A DNA stretch of 64,000 bases from Knufia peltigerae (GCA_030247855.1 JAPDRN010000117.1:41508-105507); one strand, 5' to 3'. Positions 54,242 to 64,000 are shown, counted from the stretch's first letter. A program made the numbers and translations. Notes: generated by a model not told the origin, from the sequence alone.

Positions 54242-56053
54242 TCATGTACGTTGATCCGGAACCATGATGGCGATATCCGCCGCAGCGTCGAGGATTGTCA
54301 GTCGCCCATTCCTCAAGTCATGTTGGTCTTCCGGAGTCGAGCTGTCCAAACGATGGACTTCGCTAGGCTGAGCGAGATCAGACCCAGTCCAGCCAAGCAG
54401 GAGAATGACCGGTGACTCTATGAGGTCCTTCTCAACTGCGTCGAAGGTCGCCAGGCACTCTTGTTCCGTTTCGAGGATAGCCAATGTTTCAATCTCTAGA
54501 GGCCTCACACCAAGGAGGGACGAAAGAGCTCTGTCAGTCAGGAAGATTGGAAAAGTTCCGGCATCTCTCGGCACTAGATGCTGCTTTTGAGGTGTACGAC
54601 CGTCCCGAGTAGCGGACCCCTCGTCGCCCCAGCCCGGAGAATACTGCAGGAAACCGGCCGTCTCATCACTGAAGCCGCCGAGGACATGAGGATTCAGCCG
54701 CATGTCTATGGACCTCGCATCGACGTCGCAGTCACACCAATCCACGGCCTGATTGCAATATCGGTCTCTAGAGCACGACGGACAAGTCATGCAAAAGAGA
54801 CGTTCTTGCTTGAACAGAGATGCGAGACAGATCGAGGTGATGGTCACGCGGACGACGACTTGATATGGTGTACCTGGGTCCCTGAGTATGGTCGACCGAA
54901 ACTCCTGAAGAGTGGTCAGATGTTGTGGCCTTGATACTCGGTCATCGAGGCCGTATTCTTCTTCCAAATCGGCATTCTCTTGCATTGTCATATTGCATGG
55001 CGGAGCCATCTGTCTAAGAAATCTCCTCAGCTCTCCCGCGACACTGATTTCGGGATCAAGGAATATTCTCGAGCTATACGAGGTTGCGAGCATTTGCCCG
55101 CCGACAACCCGCGGATTTGTAACGAGGAGTATCGTGTGGCGAGGTTTGAGCGGGGCAACGCTTTCGTGAATAGGATTCTCGAAGATGACTTTGACAGGTG
55201 CATGTGGATTGGATTGGTCCACGACCATTACAGCAATGGCAGGAAACTTGTGTGAGGTGTCTGTCGAAGTTGTGCTTCCTGTTGTGCCACACGATCAGCT
55301 CGAGTCGCCACACGACTCTGCAGGGCCGTGTCTGGGAAAGTAGCAATACCTGAGACACATTTCCCGATCCCCACCACGTACACCACAATCGACACGTTGT
55401 GTTGGTACTGCCTGTTTGAATTACTGGCCATCAGGCTCTCGAGCGATGTGACAGCGCCGAGTTCGGCCTGGGTCACCACGTTTCGCAGCATGTCATGGCG
55501 TATGAGAGAGGGACATCCTGGCTCGTTCCGAAATATCCTCAATCCGCAGCCAACGTTGCGTTCGGGAAAGAGGCTGGTGGATATACTCGCACTGAGGTCT
55601 CTGCTACTGCCTGGCTGCGGCGGTGCTTGCCCTCTCTTGCTCGACGAACAGACGTGGGTAGCCCAGATGGTCACAATGTTGCCCAAGGTCATTTTATATC
55701 GGGCATCGAGATACCAGACATTGACCTGGAAGCAATCTCGGTATAAGTTAGCCTTTGGATGGGAGGTTTTTAAATACCCTTCACGTGTTGAGAAGTTGTC
55801 AGGTTACCAAGATTTCATCAGTCTCGTCCCTGAGGATGAGTTTGACGCATGCTTTGGCTCCGGTGAGCGTGGGAGATTCGGGGACATGGTATTGCAGATT
55901 CAGGACGAGTCCGCTGAAGCAAGCTTGCACTGGTCCTGGTTTCAGCTGTGAGATCTTGAACCTGGGATACTGACTCAACGACATTCTGGTCGTATGGTGA
56001 TTGGATTCTCCCAAAGTATGGTTTGATTGTGACCGCGAAACAGCGGCAGTCAT
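54242..56053 (-). CDS. Three-OB-fold, RPA1/MEIOB-like single-strand DNA-binding protein
   Basis: Predicted ssDNA-binding protein. Exons 56053-55808, 55725-55350 and 55260-54242 give 546 aa; ATG 55984 (MSLSQYPRFKISQLKPG) is an alternative start. OB1: ISQLKPGPVQACFSGLVLNL, VKLILRDETDEILVNVWYLD and MTLGNIVTIWATHV. OB2: SIVVYVVGIGKC, AIAVMVVDQSNPH and VKVIFENPI. OB3 (from about 335) contains a Cys-rich ribbon (FCMTCPSCSRDRYC, then WCDC) placed like the zinc ribbon of RPA70 DBD-C. Domain order and linker spacing resemble metazoan MEIOB, a meiotic RPA paralogue, more than RPA1 itself because the RPA1 N-terminal domain is absent. This is judged by eye from motif order; no alignment was run. Confidence 0.6.
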
Positions 56054-56497
56054 TGAGACACGTATAGATAGGTGCTTCTTCCTTGAAGATTATTAGCAGA
56101 AACAGATGGCGACGAAGAGAAAATAGTTGTAGTATGGCACGCAGTGATGAATTGAGAAAGGAATTGGAGAGATGCTTGCAATGTTTGTTCTGCGTCACAC
56201 TTCATACAGCCCCTAGTACTTGACTACTGGCCAACCACTTCCGGCTCACGAATTGTGCTTTTTGGGAGCAAGTTCTCGTATTTCATATGTGCACGATTCT
56301 CCTGATCTCTATCCTCATCGTGCTACTGAGAACTTCTCTTCTGTTTGTAATTCCAACTTCACATGAATCTCTGAGCTTTCTTCAAGGCGTCTCATCTCTG
56401 TGCTATGCTGCTCACTTTAATTTTCTTGACGATTTCTCCTTCATGTTGTCTCATCTCTTTGCTATGCTGGCTCGCATTGATGTCCCTGGTGTCTTGC
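56054..56497. other. Intergenic with a short direct repeat
   Basis: 444 bp upstream of the OB-fold gene. A 20-bp direct repeat, 19/20 matching (CTCATCTCTGTGCTATGCTG), lies at 56391-56410 and 56450-56469. No gene seen. Confidence 0.45.
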
Positions 56498-57436
56498 CTA
56501 TTTCTTCGACTTGTCCAATTGGAATATTTCTCCTGAGTAGACCTTTCCAGCCTCGTCCTCTGCTATCCAGTAGAGCTCAGCAGGTGGGCATGCTCTTTTA
56601 ATTGAAAATCCATTCGTGCGCTGGTGTTTGTTCTTCATGTGAGCATGGAAATCTCCTGGTGTGCTTCTGTGGACATCGCAGTTTTTGACGTCGCAAACGA
56701 ACCTCCACTGCAATGTCTTTGATTCTTTATTTCTGTTGCTGAGGACCGTTGTCGAATTTGGCAACGTTGCCTGCCCTCGGATCGCCTCCGTGATTGGCTT
56801 CTTGAGAGGAGCATCCCTCACGGCCTCTTCTCGTCGTTGGCGTTTTGGTGCCGTTGGCCCATCAGAGGCATTGGCTTTTTCGACAGCAACAGCCTTTCTC
56901 TTGGCTAGAGCTGGTGCACGACGCCTTGTTGGCGCCGGTGCGTCGTCATCATCGGCGGCGGCGGCGGCGGTTGCGATGGTGCTCGTCTGCTGGAGAGAAG
57001 GAACAGCAGGAGGGAGAGAGGGCGCGGGAGGACAAGGCAGAGCGGGAAAAATGAAGGGAGGCGAGGCCGTCGCGTAAGGAACAGCAGGCACCAGAAGAGA
57101 GGCAGGAGCCGCCGCCGCCGCCGGTGCTGCTGCTGCTGCTGTTGTTGTTGTCGCTGTTGCTGCCGCTGCTTCTTTCGCAGCCGGAGAGGGAGGAGGAGGG
57201 GAAGGGGACGGCGACCGCAAGACGCCATCCAACGCCGGAGCGTCGACGAAAGCGTCTAGGTCGAAGTACGACCGCATTTGCCGCATGACGGCACGCACCT
57301 CCCCGGCCTGGGAGGTGCGGCCATAGTCGCTGATGATTTTTTGGAGGCGAGCCTCCTCTGCCAGCAAAGCTGGCGCGATCTCACTCAACGCCGCGAGGGC
57401 GCGAGTCTTCCACTCTTCATCGAATTGAGAAGACAT
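56498..57436 (-). CDS. C2H2 zinc-finger protein, Ala/Pro-rich, function unknown
   Basis: Single exon, 312 aa from ATG 57436 (MSSQFDEEWKTRALAALSEI); an ATG 42 nt upstream is possible. Residues 1-65 are helical (LAEEARLQKIISDYGRTSQA, GEVRAVMRQMRSYFDLDAFV). The middle (70-200) is low-complexity Ala/Pro/Thr, with a basic stretch (RRRAPALAKRKA, APKRQRREE) suggesting nuclear location. A zinc finger C-x4-C-x12-H-x4-H sits near 247-272 (WRFVCDVKNCDVHRSTPGDF, then HAHMKNKH), and a folded tail follows (PPAELYWIAEDEAGKVYSGE). Not recognised; DNA or RNA binding is inference. Confidence 0.75.
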   Translation of the reverse strand: MSSQFDEEWKTRALAALSEIAPALLAEEARLQKIISDYGRTSQAGEVRAVMRQMRSYFDLDAFVDAPALDGVLRSPSPSPPPPSPAAKEAAAATATTTTAAAAAPAAAAAPASLLVPAVPYATASPPFIFPALPCPPAPSLPPAVPSLQQTSTIATAAAAADDDDAPAPTRRRAPALAKRKAVAVEKANASDGPTAPKRQRREEAVRDAPLKKPITEAIRGQATLPNSTTVLSNRNKESKTLQWRFVCDVKNCDVHRSTPGDFHAHMKNKHQRTNGFSIKRACPPAELYWIAEDEAGKVYSGEIFQLDKSKK

Positions 57437-58250
57437 TTTGGGGTGAGTGGATGGAGGAATATGTTTTCGGATAAACATCGGCCGGGAATAACCGGAGCTA
57501 AGAAGTTGGAAGCGTGAATAGCCGAGACTAAGTGTGGGATCTATCCGAGTGCCAAGACAACGAACGACAGTGAATGAACAACTGCAAAGTAAGGTAAAGC
57601 GAGAGTAAGGCTGTTCACAAGCCCCATTGTCTATGTACAGGCTGAGTGGGATGCAGGCGAACTCCGCTACTAATGGGATTCATGCGATGGGGATGCCTCT
57701 CTTGACGAACTCCAGGACAAGGTACCTTCATATGACAGCGATGACCATGGTGTCTGAATGGTGCCGAAATCACTTCTCCTTTGTATTTATCTACAGCTTG
57801 CATTCCGCCTTGCTCTCGGCTTCTTTTCATCAATGTGAATATCAATAAGGGGGACACCATCACTAAGGACAAGTATGTTGATCCTGACACAATGGGGGAC
57901 TGTCGACAGTAACAAGCTCTTCGATGCAACGTGTACGCGCGCCATCTGCAATAGCTGCCGGAATACTATACATACTTGATCACAATAACACGCGTCCATT
58001 CCTCATAACTTTGAGCCATATCTTAGTTCTGACGTGCTGTAAATGGACAAAGGTACACTCAACATAGGTAGATACCAAGCTCCCAAAAGGGCGGACAAAC
58101 ATGACATCCCTATGCTTCTCCGTATCCATACGTTGCAGCATTCGCCCTTCCGAATTGAAGTTTCTACAACACCCCAGCATCACCTCGTGTACCCAATTCA
58201 TTCTCGCAAACTCCTCCAGCAGTCCCAGTCCACCGAGAAGCGTTCCTACA
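57437..58250. other. Intergenic, about 0.8 kb
   Basis: Between the C2H2 gene start and the bL36m gene. Short frames on both strands; no gene seen. It probably contains two divergent promoters. Confidence 0.4.
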
Positions 58251-58682
58251 ATGATTTTCCAAGCTTTGCGGTGTCGCCTACCACTCCTCAGCGGCCTGAT
58301 GGCTCGCACCTACATCAACACCACCACATCACACATCTCCCGAAGCTCCTTCAGCACTCTTCTCCAAAACTCGATACGCCCTCAAACGCATTCCCCAGTC
58401 CCACAATCCACCCTCTCAAAACCCAGCCAGATACGGGGCATGAAGACTCGCTCGTCCGTCAAGAGATTATGTGAATCGTGCAAGGTTCGTTGCCCTACCA
58501 CGCCCGCAATTCCATTGAACGAGAAGGAGGGATAGAGAGAGAGAGAGAGAGAGAACTCTAGGGTTATTTTAAAAATTGCACAAACACTGACATTGCTGCT
58601 TCTTTAGGCGGTTCGACGGAAGAACCGAGTCTTTATTATTTGCGATAAAAACCCGAAACACAAACAGAGGCAAGGGAAATAG
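58251..58682 (+). CDS. Mitochondrial ribosomal protein bL36m (RTC6 type)
   Basis: Small large-subunit protein of the mitochondrial ribosome. Exons 58251-58484 and 58608-58682, separated by a 123-bp intron, give 102 aa; the second exon is too short to stand out as an open frame. The N-terminus (MIFQALRCRLPLLSGLMART) and the following Ser/Thr/Arg-rich stretch form a presequence. The conserved L36 core is formed only after splicing: GMKTRSSVKRLCESCK joined to AVRRKNRVFIICDKNPKHKQ, with the CxxC..C..H zinc ligands of bacterial L36. The intron carries a GA microsatellite. Confidence 0.9.
58533..58554. repeat. (GA)n microsatellite in bL36m intron
   Basis: About eleven GA units, inside the 123-bp intron between donor 58485 and acceptor 58607. 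Purine-rich, potentially length-variable. Confidence 0.85.
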
Positions 58683-59307
58683 TCGCAATCATCTTTTGGT
58701 CAGAAGAGGAAGAAGATGTCACGACTGTAACATATTAGATTATATCACTGGAGCCGAGTCTGTTTGCGGAGGGGGAAGAGCCCATGGTGCATGTCGGACG
58801 AATGTTACATCTGCGCAAACCCCCATCCAAGAAAGATACTACCTCTGGACGAGGATTTATAGATTAGACGACGAGTTGCAGCAACCAGGATTGCTAGAAA
58901 GGTCGTCCGAGCTTAGGAACAGGCATGTCACATGCAGATGGAAGCAGATACCATCGGGTGAGGAACAAAAGGAACGTGGAACCAGGAAAGCGACATCTCG
59001 ACTCTCACAAAGCAAGGATCCATTCCATTACAGATCCTCAAAATCAAGTAAAAGAACGCCGTTGTGGTATCATGAGTACTTCGTCGAATCAACTCCTTTG
59101 CGTGGCTGCGATCGAGATATCCGCATGGCAAGTTATTTTTCTCATTGGCTATGTAAGAATATCATCACGCCTGCACATTTTCTTTCATGTCAGGCACATT
59201 TTGCACCACCCTTGACTTGCTTATACTTCCTTCCATGCCTCATCGCCTTTACAAAAGCACCCCAGATCTTCATAATACGCATTGTTGCTTACGTCGTATC
59301 ATCGGTC
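58683..59307. other. Intergenic between convergent bL36m and NMT1
   Basis: 625 bp. The plus-strand frame at 58696-59316 is long but lacks an ATG start and has no protein-like features, so it is not called. Confidence 0.4.
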
Positions 59308-60998
59308 TCACAATAAAACAATGCCAATACCACCTCGTTTCGATTCGTCGGGCTGGTTTCTCTCGTTGATACCGCCATTGATCGGCTTCGTCCTCCAGTT
59401 ATAAAGGTAATGATGGAGCTGACCGTCACCCGCACCGAACTTCAAATCAGTCAAGAACAGTGGGTTGTCATGCAGCGTCAGAGCATTGAACACGTCAAAC
59501 TTGGCCTGTAAAAAATGTTTAGCATGGAGTTCATACAATGCTAGGAACAGCATCTGACCTTCTTTGCCTCGATTAATAGATCCTGCACAATCTCCTGCAG
59601 TCTGGACTTGAGCCCTTTCTCTTTGGGATTGAAAGCTTGCTCCGTGGCATAGTAATACAGATATGCCGCACGGATCTTGTCATGTTTCTGGCTCGCTGCA
59701 CCGATGACACTGCTTTCAAGGCAATAAAAGCTAGCAAAATCCGTAATCTTGCCATCGTTTTCTACCACAAAGGACCATACGACCTGATCCTCCGGCTTGT
59801 GTCTATTGTAGAACCAGTGCTCGATCTCCGCCTGGTTGAATTCCTGTACTAGCTCAAACCGCTTCAGGTATCGCGTCAGCAGGTCCAAGACAGAGTCGAT
59901 ATCTTTCTCCTCCATGGCGCGCCAACCTAGTGTGCTCGTACTAGGTGGTAGTTGGTTCCGGGCGATCATCTTGGCTGCCGTACTGTTAGGCGGCAGCGGC
60001 GAAAAGCCGACTTCATAGAGTTTCAGCCAGTCCAGACTTCGGTGAAAGTAGCGGCAGCTTCCGATCGGGGTAGGGAGGATGACACCGCCTGTGTAGATGG
60101 CTTGGTAAACGCCTTCAAGGTGACATCTTCGCGTTACTTCTTTGATCAGGACCGGTGCTAGTCTGCGTGACCGCAGCTTCTTGTGTACACACATGTAGTT
60201 GATCTCTACCACGTCTAGTACTCTCTCGCGTATTCGTAGCCTGATCGGGATCCCGAAGATAGTTGCGACAAGCAGACGGCTCGGGCCTTTAGCCCTCACG
60301 CCGATATGCCAACTCTTCTTCCAGTCCGGAGATTTCACCGCCCAATCTAGAAACACCGCAGAGTAGTTGAATCTGAACATGGCGTGGTCGTCTTCCACAT
60401 AGTGTAAGGTCAGGAGGTTATACACCTCCTTGACTTCGGCTTCGTTGGTCATATCAAGTTCAACCCATTCGTAGCCTTCTGGCAACGGTGCGGCAGTCTT
60501 GGGGACAAGCTCAGGAATAACCTCTTTGATAGGACCGTCCGGCTTCTCGGAGTCGGGTCTTTCGTCAAATCGAGGGACTGGCTGTGTCTGCCAGAACTTG
60601 TAAGATGCCATATCCTTCTGGTTCTTCCCGTTAAGAGACATTCCGCTCAACAATTGTTGTAGGTCCATTTTTCTCAACACGTCGGCAGCCTTCTCAGTTG
60701 GCATACCTGCCAGTTCTCCTTTCAGTGTAGGGTTCATCTCGAGCAGTTGCTTGATGTGGTCGTTGGACAGCTTTGCGGCAGGCTGTGAGGAGGAGGAGGA
60801 GGATTCCGCGGCTTCGGAGGGCTTATTGCCAGTAATGGCAGAGACTATCTTTGACCTCTTGGACTTTTTCTTTTTCTTCTTCGGTTTCGAGGTTGTCGAT
60901 TCAACTGCATCTTGTGGTTGCTCCTCCGTCTCCGACTCAGACTCCAGGTGCTCCTCCCGCTCTTCGGGCGAGGTGCCTGGCGGTGCTGGATCTGCCAT
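59308..60998 (-). CDS. NMT1: Glycylpeptide N-tetradecanoyltransferase (N-myristoyltransferase)
   Basis: Transfers myristate to N-terminal glycines. Exons 60998-59559 and 59505-59308 (53-bp intron) give 545 aa. The N-terminal 140 residues are charged, with a Lys run (KPKKKKKKSKRSK) as in ribosome-associated NMTs. The catalytic core starts near SYKFWQTQPVPRFDE; conserved blocks are YEWVELDMTNEAEVKEVYNL, HYVEDDHAMFRFNYS, EINYMCVHKKLRSRRLAPVL and IGSCRYFHRSLDWLKL. Exon 2 supplies GAGDGQLHHYLYNWRTKPI and the terminal GGIGIVLL, whose last carboxylate is catalytic in the family. A known target type, RTC5, is in this window. Confidence 0.95.
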
Positions 60999-61573
60999 GG
61001 CCGAGTGAAGGATAGTACCAGGGACAACTATCGAAGGAAAGACAACTCAAAAGGGATGTTGAACTATCGAACTAGTATTATTGTAGAAACAGGCAGGGGT
61101 GGGCGATGTACACAAACCTGTACTCGTATGTACTTACTAGGTAGTGCAAGGTGGGATAAAGCGAGTTACTCCGCAGACGTCAGTTATTCAGCCAGCCTGA
61201 TTGAGGGCTTTGGCTTGGCGTGAAATCTCCCCAGAGCCTCGCCAGCCTTGTCGCTCACCTACCGTTCTCATCCTCTTGACTCTTTCTGCCTAAACCAAAC
61301 GCGCATTTCATACTCTGCATCACCCGTCCCAGAGCTGAGCAACAGTCATCCACCGAACCTGTCACTATCAGGTCCAAGTTGTGTAACCCTGGGCTCTCAG
61401 AACGGAATGTCATGCGGACTTCAGCTCCTTGACTTGGTGGTGGCGGAGCCTCGTATTCTCCCCTGGCTAGAATACTTGGGGCCCATCCTGCCCTTGGCCA
61501 AGATGAACATAGCTTGTAGGACCCATGCTCCTCTCCCTTGACGTGACGAAGATATAAGTACAGAAACACCCCT
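60999..61573. promoter_or_regulatory. Divergent intergenic region NMT1 / membrane protein
   Basis: 575 bp, no gene. The last 60 bp before 61574 are pyrimidine-rich. Confidence 0.4.
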
Positions 61574-62641
61574 ATGACTGCGTTTGCTCCCCTTCCTTTT
61601 TCTTCATCATTCTCCAGTGGTAACAATAGCACTTCCGCCTCAAGGATGGAAGAACCCGGCAAAACATACTTTCTCTGGGACGTTGAAACTGACCCTGCCT
61701 GTCAAGTCGCCATTAACCATGCCAAAGCGCGAGCAGAAGTTTCGTCGGAATTCGAAATCTACATGACCGCTAAGCAGTGGATGGATTGGTATGACAAGCT
61801 ATGCCAGGCCGTGGGCGGTATCGCCACTCTGGGCGCTGGATTCACGTTCACAGTCATCGTCACTCAGTTAGCAGAGCCTGACCCGAACCATCCGAATGGC
61901 AGCAAGGTAAAGCATGTACGATTCTGCCTGGCTTTGAGCTGGGTTCTGTTCGTCCTCTCACTGGCCTGCGCCAGTTTTGCTGCCTTGGTCTTCAACGCGA
62001 ACCGACGATGGTTCACTGACGACTTGAAGATGTGTGTCCTGGATCAGGTGTATCGCAACGAGATGTGGGGCAGATGGGTTGCTCTTGATTGCGAGGAGAG
62101 AATAAGTCGCCTAAGCTGGCTTGCAGATCCCGAAAATGCTGGAGCTATATATCCAGAGAATGTAGGTGGAAGGGCTCGCCAGCGGAACGGTTATCGCGAT
62201 TGTTATGGGGAACCTAGATACAGTTGGATCAGAAGCCGGCAAGGATTTATCTCAGCGATGATGGTTCTAGTTCTGGAGCTTCTCCCACTTTCTGCATTTA
62301 TTGCTTCAGCCGAAGCCGTCCGAGCATACGAGAACACATTGGGCTGGATAATTATCGGTTTGATTATTCTCATTACAATGATGGTGTTTGTATTCTGGCT
62401 CGCTCAAAATAGGTATGTCTTCCATATTGTTGACGATTTTGCACCAGTGTGGAGGCGGAATCTACTAACCTCTTTCCCTTCTGTCAGTCAATTCATTCGC
62501 GACCTGATTTGGCTACACCACAACCAGCAGAGAAAACAGTGCGAATCGGACGGCATGAACTACAAGACAGTCAGAACTAATCTTAGCGTTTTATTGAGAT
62601 TGAGAGAAGAGGAACCGCCTTCTGGAACACCACGTCTCTAA
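61574..62641 (+). CDS. Fungal multi-pass membrane protein, function unknown
   Basis: ATG 61574. About four hydrophobic segments: AVGGIATLGAGFTFTVIVTQ, FCLALSWVLFVLSLACASFA, MMVLVLELLPLSAFIASA and LGWIIIGLIILITMMVFVFW. A soluble loop sits between the second and third. A likely intron at 62413-62487 (GTATGT, CTACTAAC, TTCTGTCAG) is 75 nt, a multiple of three, and has no stop: spliced length is 330 aa, unspliced 355. The N-terminal part has AWE-like aromatic clusters (WMDWYDKL). The pattern resembles uncharacterised integral membrane proteins of Pezizomycotina. No function assigned. Confidence 0.75.
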   Translation: MTAFAPLPFSSSFSSGNNSTSASRMEEPGKTYFLWDVETDPACQVAINHAKARAEVSSEFEIYMTAKQWMDWYDKLCQAVGGIATLGAGFTFTVIVTQLAEPDPNHPNGSKVKHVRFCLALSWVLFVLSLACASFAALVFNANRRWFTDDLKMCVLDQVYRNEMWGRWVALDCEERISRLSWLADPENAGAIYPENVGGRARQRNGYRDCYGEPRYSWIRSRQGFISAMMVLVLELLPLSAFIASAEAVRAYENTLGWIIIGLIILITMMVFVFWLAQNRYVFHIVDDFAPVWRRNLLTSFPSVSQFIRDLIWLHHNQQRKQCESDGMNYKTVRTNLSVLLRLREEEPPSGTPRL

Positions 62642-63584
62642 GATTGTCGATCTATTTCCCGAGATCAAAGTGGTCCCAGTCTGCGGAATGGATTGCTCCC
62701 TTCAACTACTTGGCCGACGACCTCCGTTGCCACCTGCGGCTCCCACAACATCATTCAGGTCCCCATAGGATCCAGCCCTAAGGACTTGGGTGGAAAATGG
62801 TGGCGGTCCGATTTCTCCAGCATCGAATTGTTCTCGTCCCCGAACTGGACCTTTTTCGTCATAATTCTTCTCTCCTCCGGACCCAATTCAGCCTCACTCA
62901 TAGCTACTTGCTGTACGGATGGCACGATCTTCCCTGCTAACGACAAATCCAAGGCTCTATCCCCAAAGATATCCACGGAGTCGTTTGTGGCACGCTGTTG
63001 CGGATCGGTCAGGATCTTCTCGCTGAAGGGTCGTGTCCAACCAGCCGACTTTGGGTTGGTGATGATGCCTAGGTACTACGGCCTAGTATTTCCCCCATGT
63101 TTCTTTCCTTCCCTACATACCCCTAAGATACGAAATGGACAGATCACAAATGAAGATTGTTCTTTGCTCAACGAACCTCGCGTACCCCCTTCATGTAGGC
63201 TCTCCTATTTGGCGTAGGTAAGGTATAGCACCGACAGTTCGTCATACAGATGGAGGTTGAGATTGAAACGGGCACCGAGGTTCAATTTCATTCCTACAAA
63301 TCGGTCTGAAAATGGGGCAAGATGAATGGCCTGGAGCTTTGAATTGTTGAATGGACAATGACGGCACACGTTACACACACATATGTTCCGTCACGGTCTG
63401 GAAGGCCGATGGTACGGTTAAAATGCAACATGTCTCGTCGGGTCTCGTTTTGCTCTGATTAAACGTTGGAGTCGGCATCTTGTCATTTTGATAAATACCT
63501 TGGTTGGTAGACCTATCGATTTGGTTGCAAACACAACTGGTTCCGTTGGCGATCCGACCCGGTAAGAAAAAAAACTCGTTCACC
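62642..63584. other. Intergenic, about 0.9 kb, with a coding-like minus-strand stretch
   Basis: Between the membrane protein and the alcohol dehydrogenase 3' end. The part at 62755-63068 reads like an exon on the minus strand (separate entry). The rest shows nothing. Confidence 0.4.
62755..63068 (-). other. Orphan coding-like exon, minus strand
   Basis: An open frame from an acceptor-like CTAG before 63068 to a TGA at 62757-62755, about 104 codons, no ATG near its start. The translation is hydrophilic, low in Cys and rich in charged residues: SEKILTDPQQRATNDSVDIF, GDRALDLSLAGKIVPSVQQV, MSEAELGPEERRIMTKKVQF. That looks like real protein and not shadow, since the plus-strand frame over it (62693-63217) starts at TTG and is rich in Cys/Ser. 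I could not find a convincing first exon upstream (63069-63330). It may be the last exon of a small gene, or a relic. Confidence 0.3.
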
Positions 63585-64000
63585 TCATCCTCTACAGTCC
63601 ACCAAGATCTTGACGTGCTTGTCTTTCTCCTCGATCAGAGGCCGGTACCCATCTTCGGGAACGCGGTCGATCTTGATCTTGCTCGTGATCATCCTCTCGG
63701 GCTTCAGGCTTCCATCTCCGAGGGCGCGGATCACACTGGCGAAATCTTTTTGAAGATATCCCAACACTAAATTTTCCGACCAAAAAAAAATTCGAAAGGT
63801 GTTAGTTTAGTTGGTGAAAGAAACGATTCACTCTCGTTCAAACCCAAGTCCAGAATAATGAACGGGAAAAAAGAAAAAAAACTTACCACCGACGTATTTC
63901 TTCTCCCCAAACACCAAACTGTTGGGTTGGAACGGTACCTACACGATCATGTTAGTCAGCGAGTTTTTGGCTTCTTAAATTTGTGTGTGTGTGTGTGTGT
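63585..64000 (-). CDS. Zinc-dependent alcohol dehydrogenase (butanediol dehydrogenase-like), 3' part
   Basis: C-terminal end of a medium-chain Zn alcohol dehydrogenase; the rest is beyond the right edge. Exons seen are 63938-63887 (VPFQPNSLVFGEKKYVG) and 63766-63585, separated by a 120-bp T-rich intron. The last exon reads LGYLQKDFASVIRALGDG, ERMITSKIKIDRVPEDGYRP and LIEEKDKHVKILVD. That is the end of the 2,3-butanediol/threonine dehydrogenase-like branch. The catalytic Cys and His zinc ligands and the Rossmann motif are not in view, so activity cannot be judged. Confidence 0.85.
63982..64000. repeat. (GT)n microsatellite at right edge
   Basis: At least nine GT units running off the window, within an intron of the alcohol dehydrogenase gene. 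Confidence 0.85.

Noticed and set aside
58696..59316. 206-codon plus-strand frame
   Set aside because: No ATG start, Cys/Arg/His-rich scattered composition, lies in a convergent intergenic region.
62693..63217. 174-codon plus-strand frame
   Set aside because: Starts with TTG; the opposite strand over the same bases looks much more protein-like.
1..64000. tRNA genes, rRNA, CRISPR arrays, insertion sequences
   Set aside because: I scanned by eye for TPsiC-like GTTCGANNC arms, long identical repeats and transposase motifs and found none convincing. A covariance-model scan would settle tRNAs.

Overview
This window is nuclear DNA from a filamentous ascomycete (Pezizomycotina). The genes are interrupted by short introns of 38-110 bp (one of 199 bp) with GT..AG borders and CTAAC-type branch sites, and they are packed 0.1-1.4 kb apart on both strands. 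The gene families are typical of the group: fungal amino-acid permeases, a Zn2Cys6 regulator, ATG10, RTC5, SAC1, a GPI-anchored Ser/Thr-rich wall protein. The overall look suggests Eurotiomycetes, perhaps Chaetothyriales, but that placement is an impression and was not tested. I saw no rRNA, convincing tRNA, CRISPR array, insertion sequence or intact transposon.

Layout. 0-8 kb: 5' part of the oligosaccharyltransferase subunit SWP1 (cut by the left edge), an amino-acid permease, a U1A/U2B''-type RRM protein, ATG10, a UPF0303 protein and proteasome subunit beta-7. 8-13 kb: a large NF-X1 zinc-finger protein and a small Gln/Gly-repeat protein. 14-20 kb: a kappa-class GST/HCCA isomerase, a short-chain dehydrogenase, a dual-zinc transcription factor (possibly a small metabolic neighbourhood) and a CobW-type metallochaperone. 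20-32 kb: ornithine decarboxylase, a METTL21-like methyltransferase, an unrecognised acidic protein, a second permease, a ZW10/Dsl1 tether and a cupin. 32-43.5 kb: mitochondrial EF-G, SAC1 phosphatase, Rab5, RTC5 and folylpolyglutamate synthase. 43.5-45.7 kb: gene-poor stretch with orphan reading frames. 45.7-53 kb: a membrane-anchored kelch protein, a divergent GPI wall protein and an ICMT-like membrane enzyme. 54-64 kb: a three-OB-fold RPA1/MEIOB-like protein, a C2H2 protein, mitochondrial bL36m (small, split by an intron), N-myristoyltransferase, a membrane protein, an orphan minus-strand exon, and the 3' end of a zinc alcohol dehydrogenase cut by the right edge.

Most genes are housekeeping: membrane traffic (Dsl1/ZW10, Rab5, SAC1, RTC5), protein modification (SWP1, NMT1), degradation (PRE4, ATG10), mitochondrial translation (MEF1, bL36m) and polyamine and folate metabolism. 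The items I think most worth a second look are the MEIOB-like protein, the tryptophan/acidic COPI-binding-type repeats in the ZW10/Dsl1 protein, an intergenic 9-bp motif (TACGGAGTA) repeated well above chance, and two unexplained coding-like stretches.
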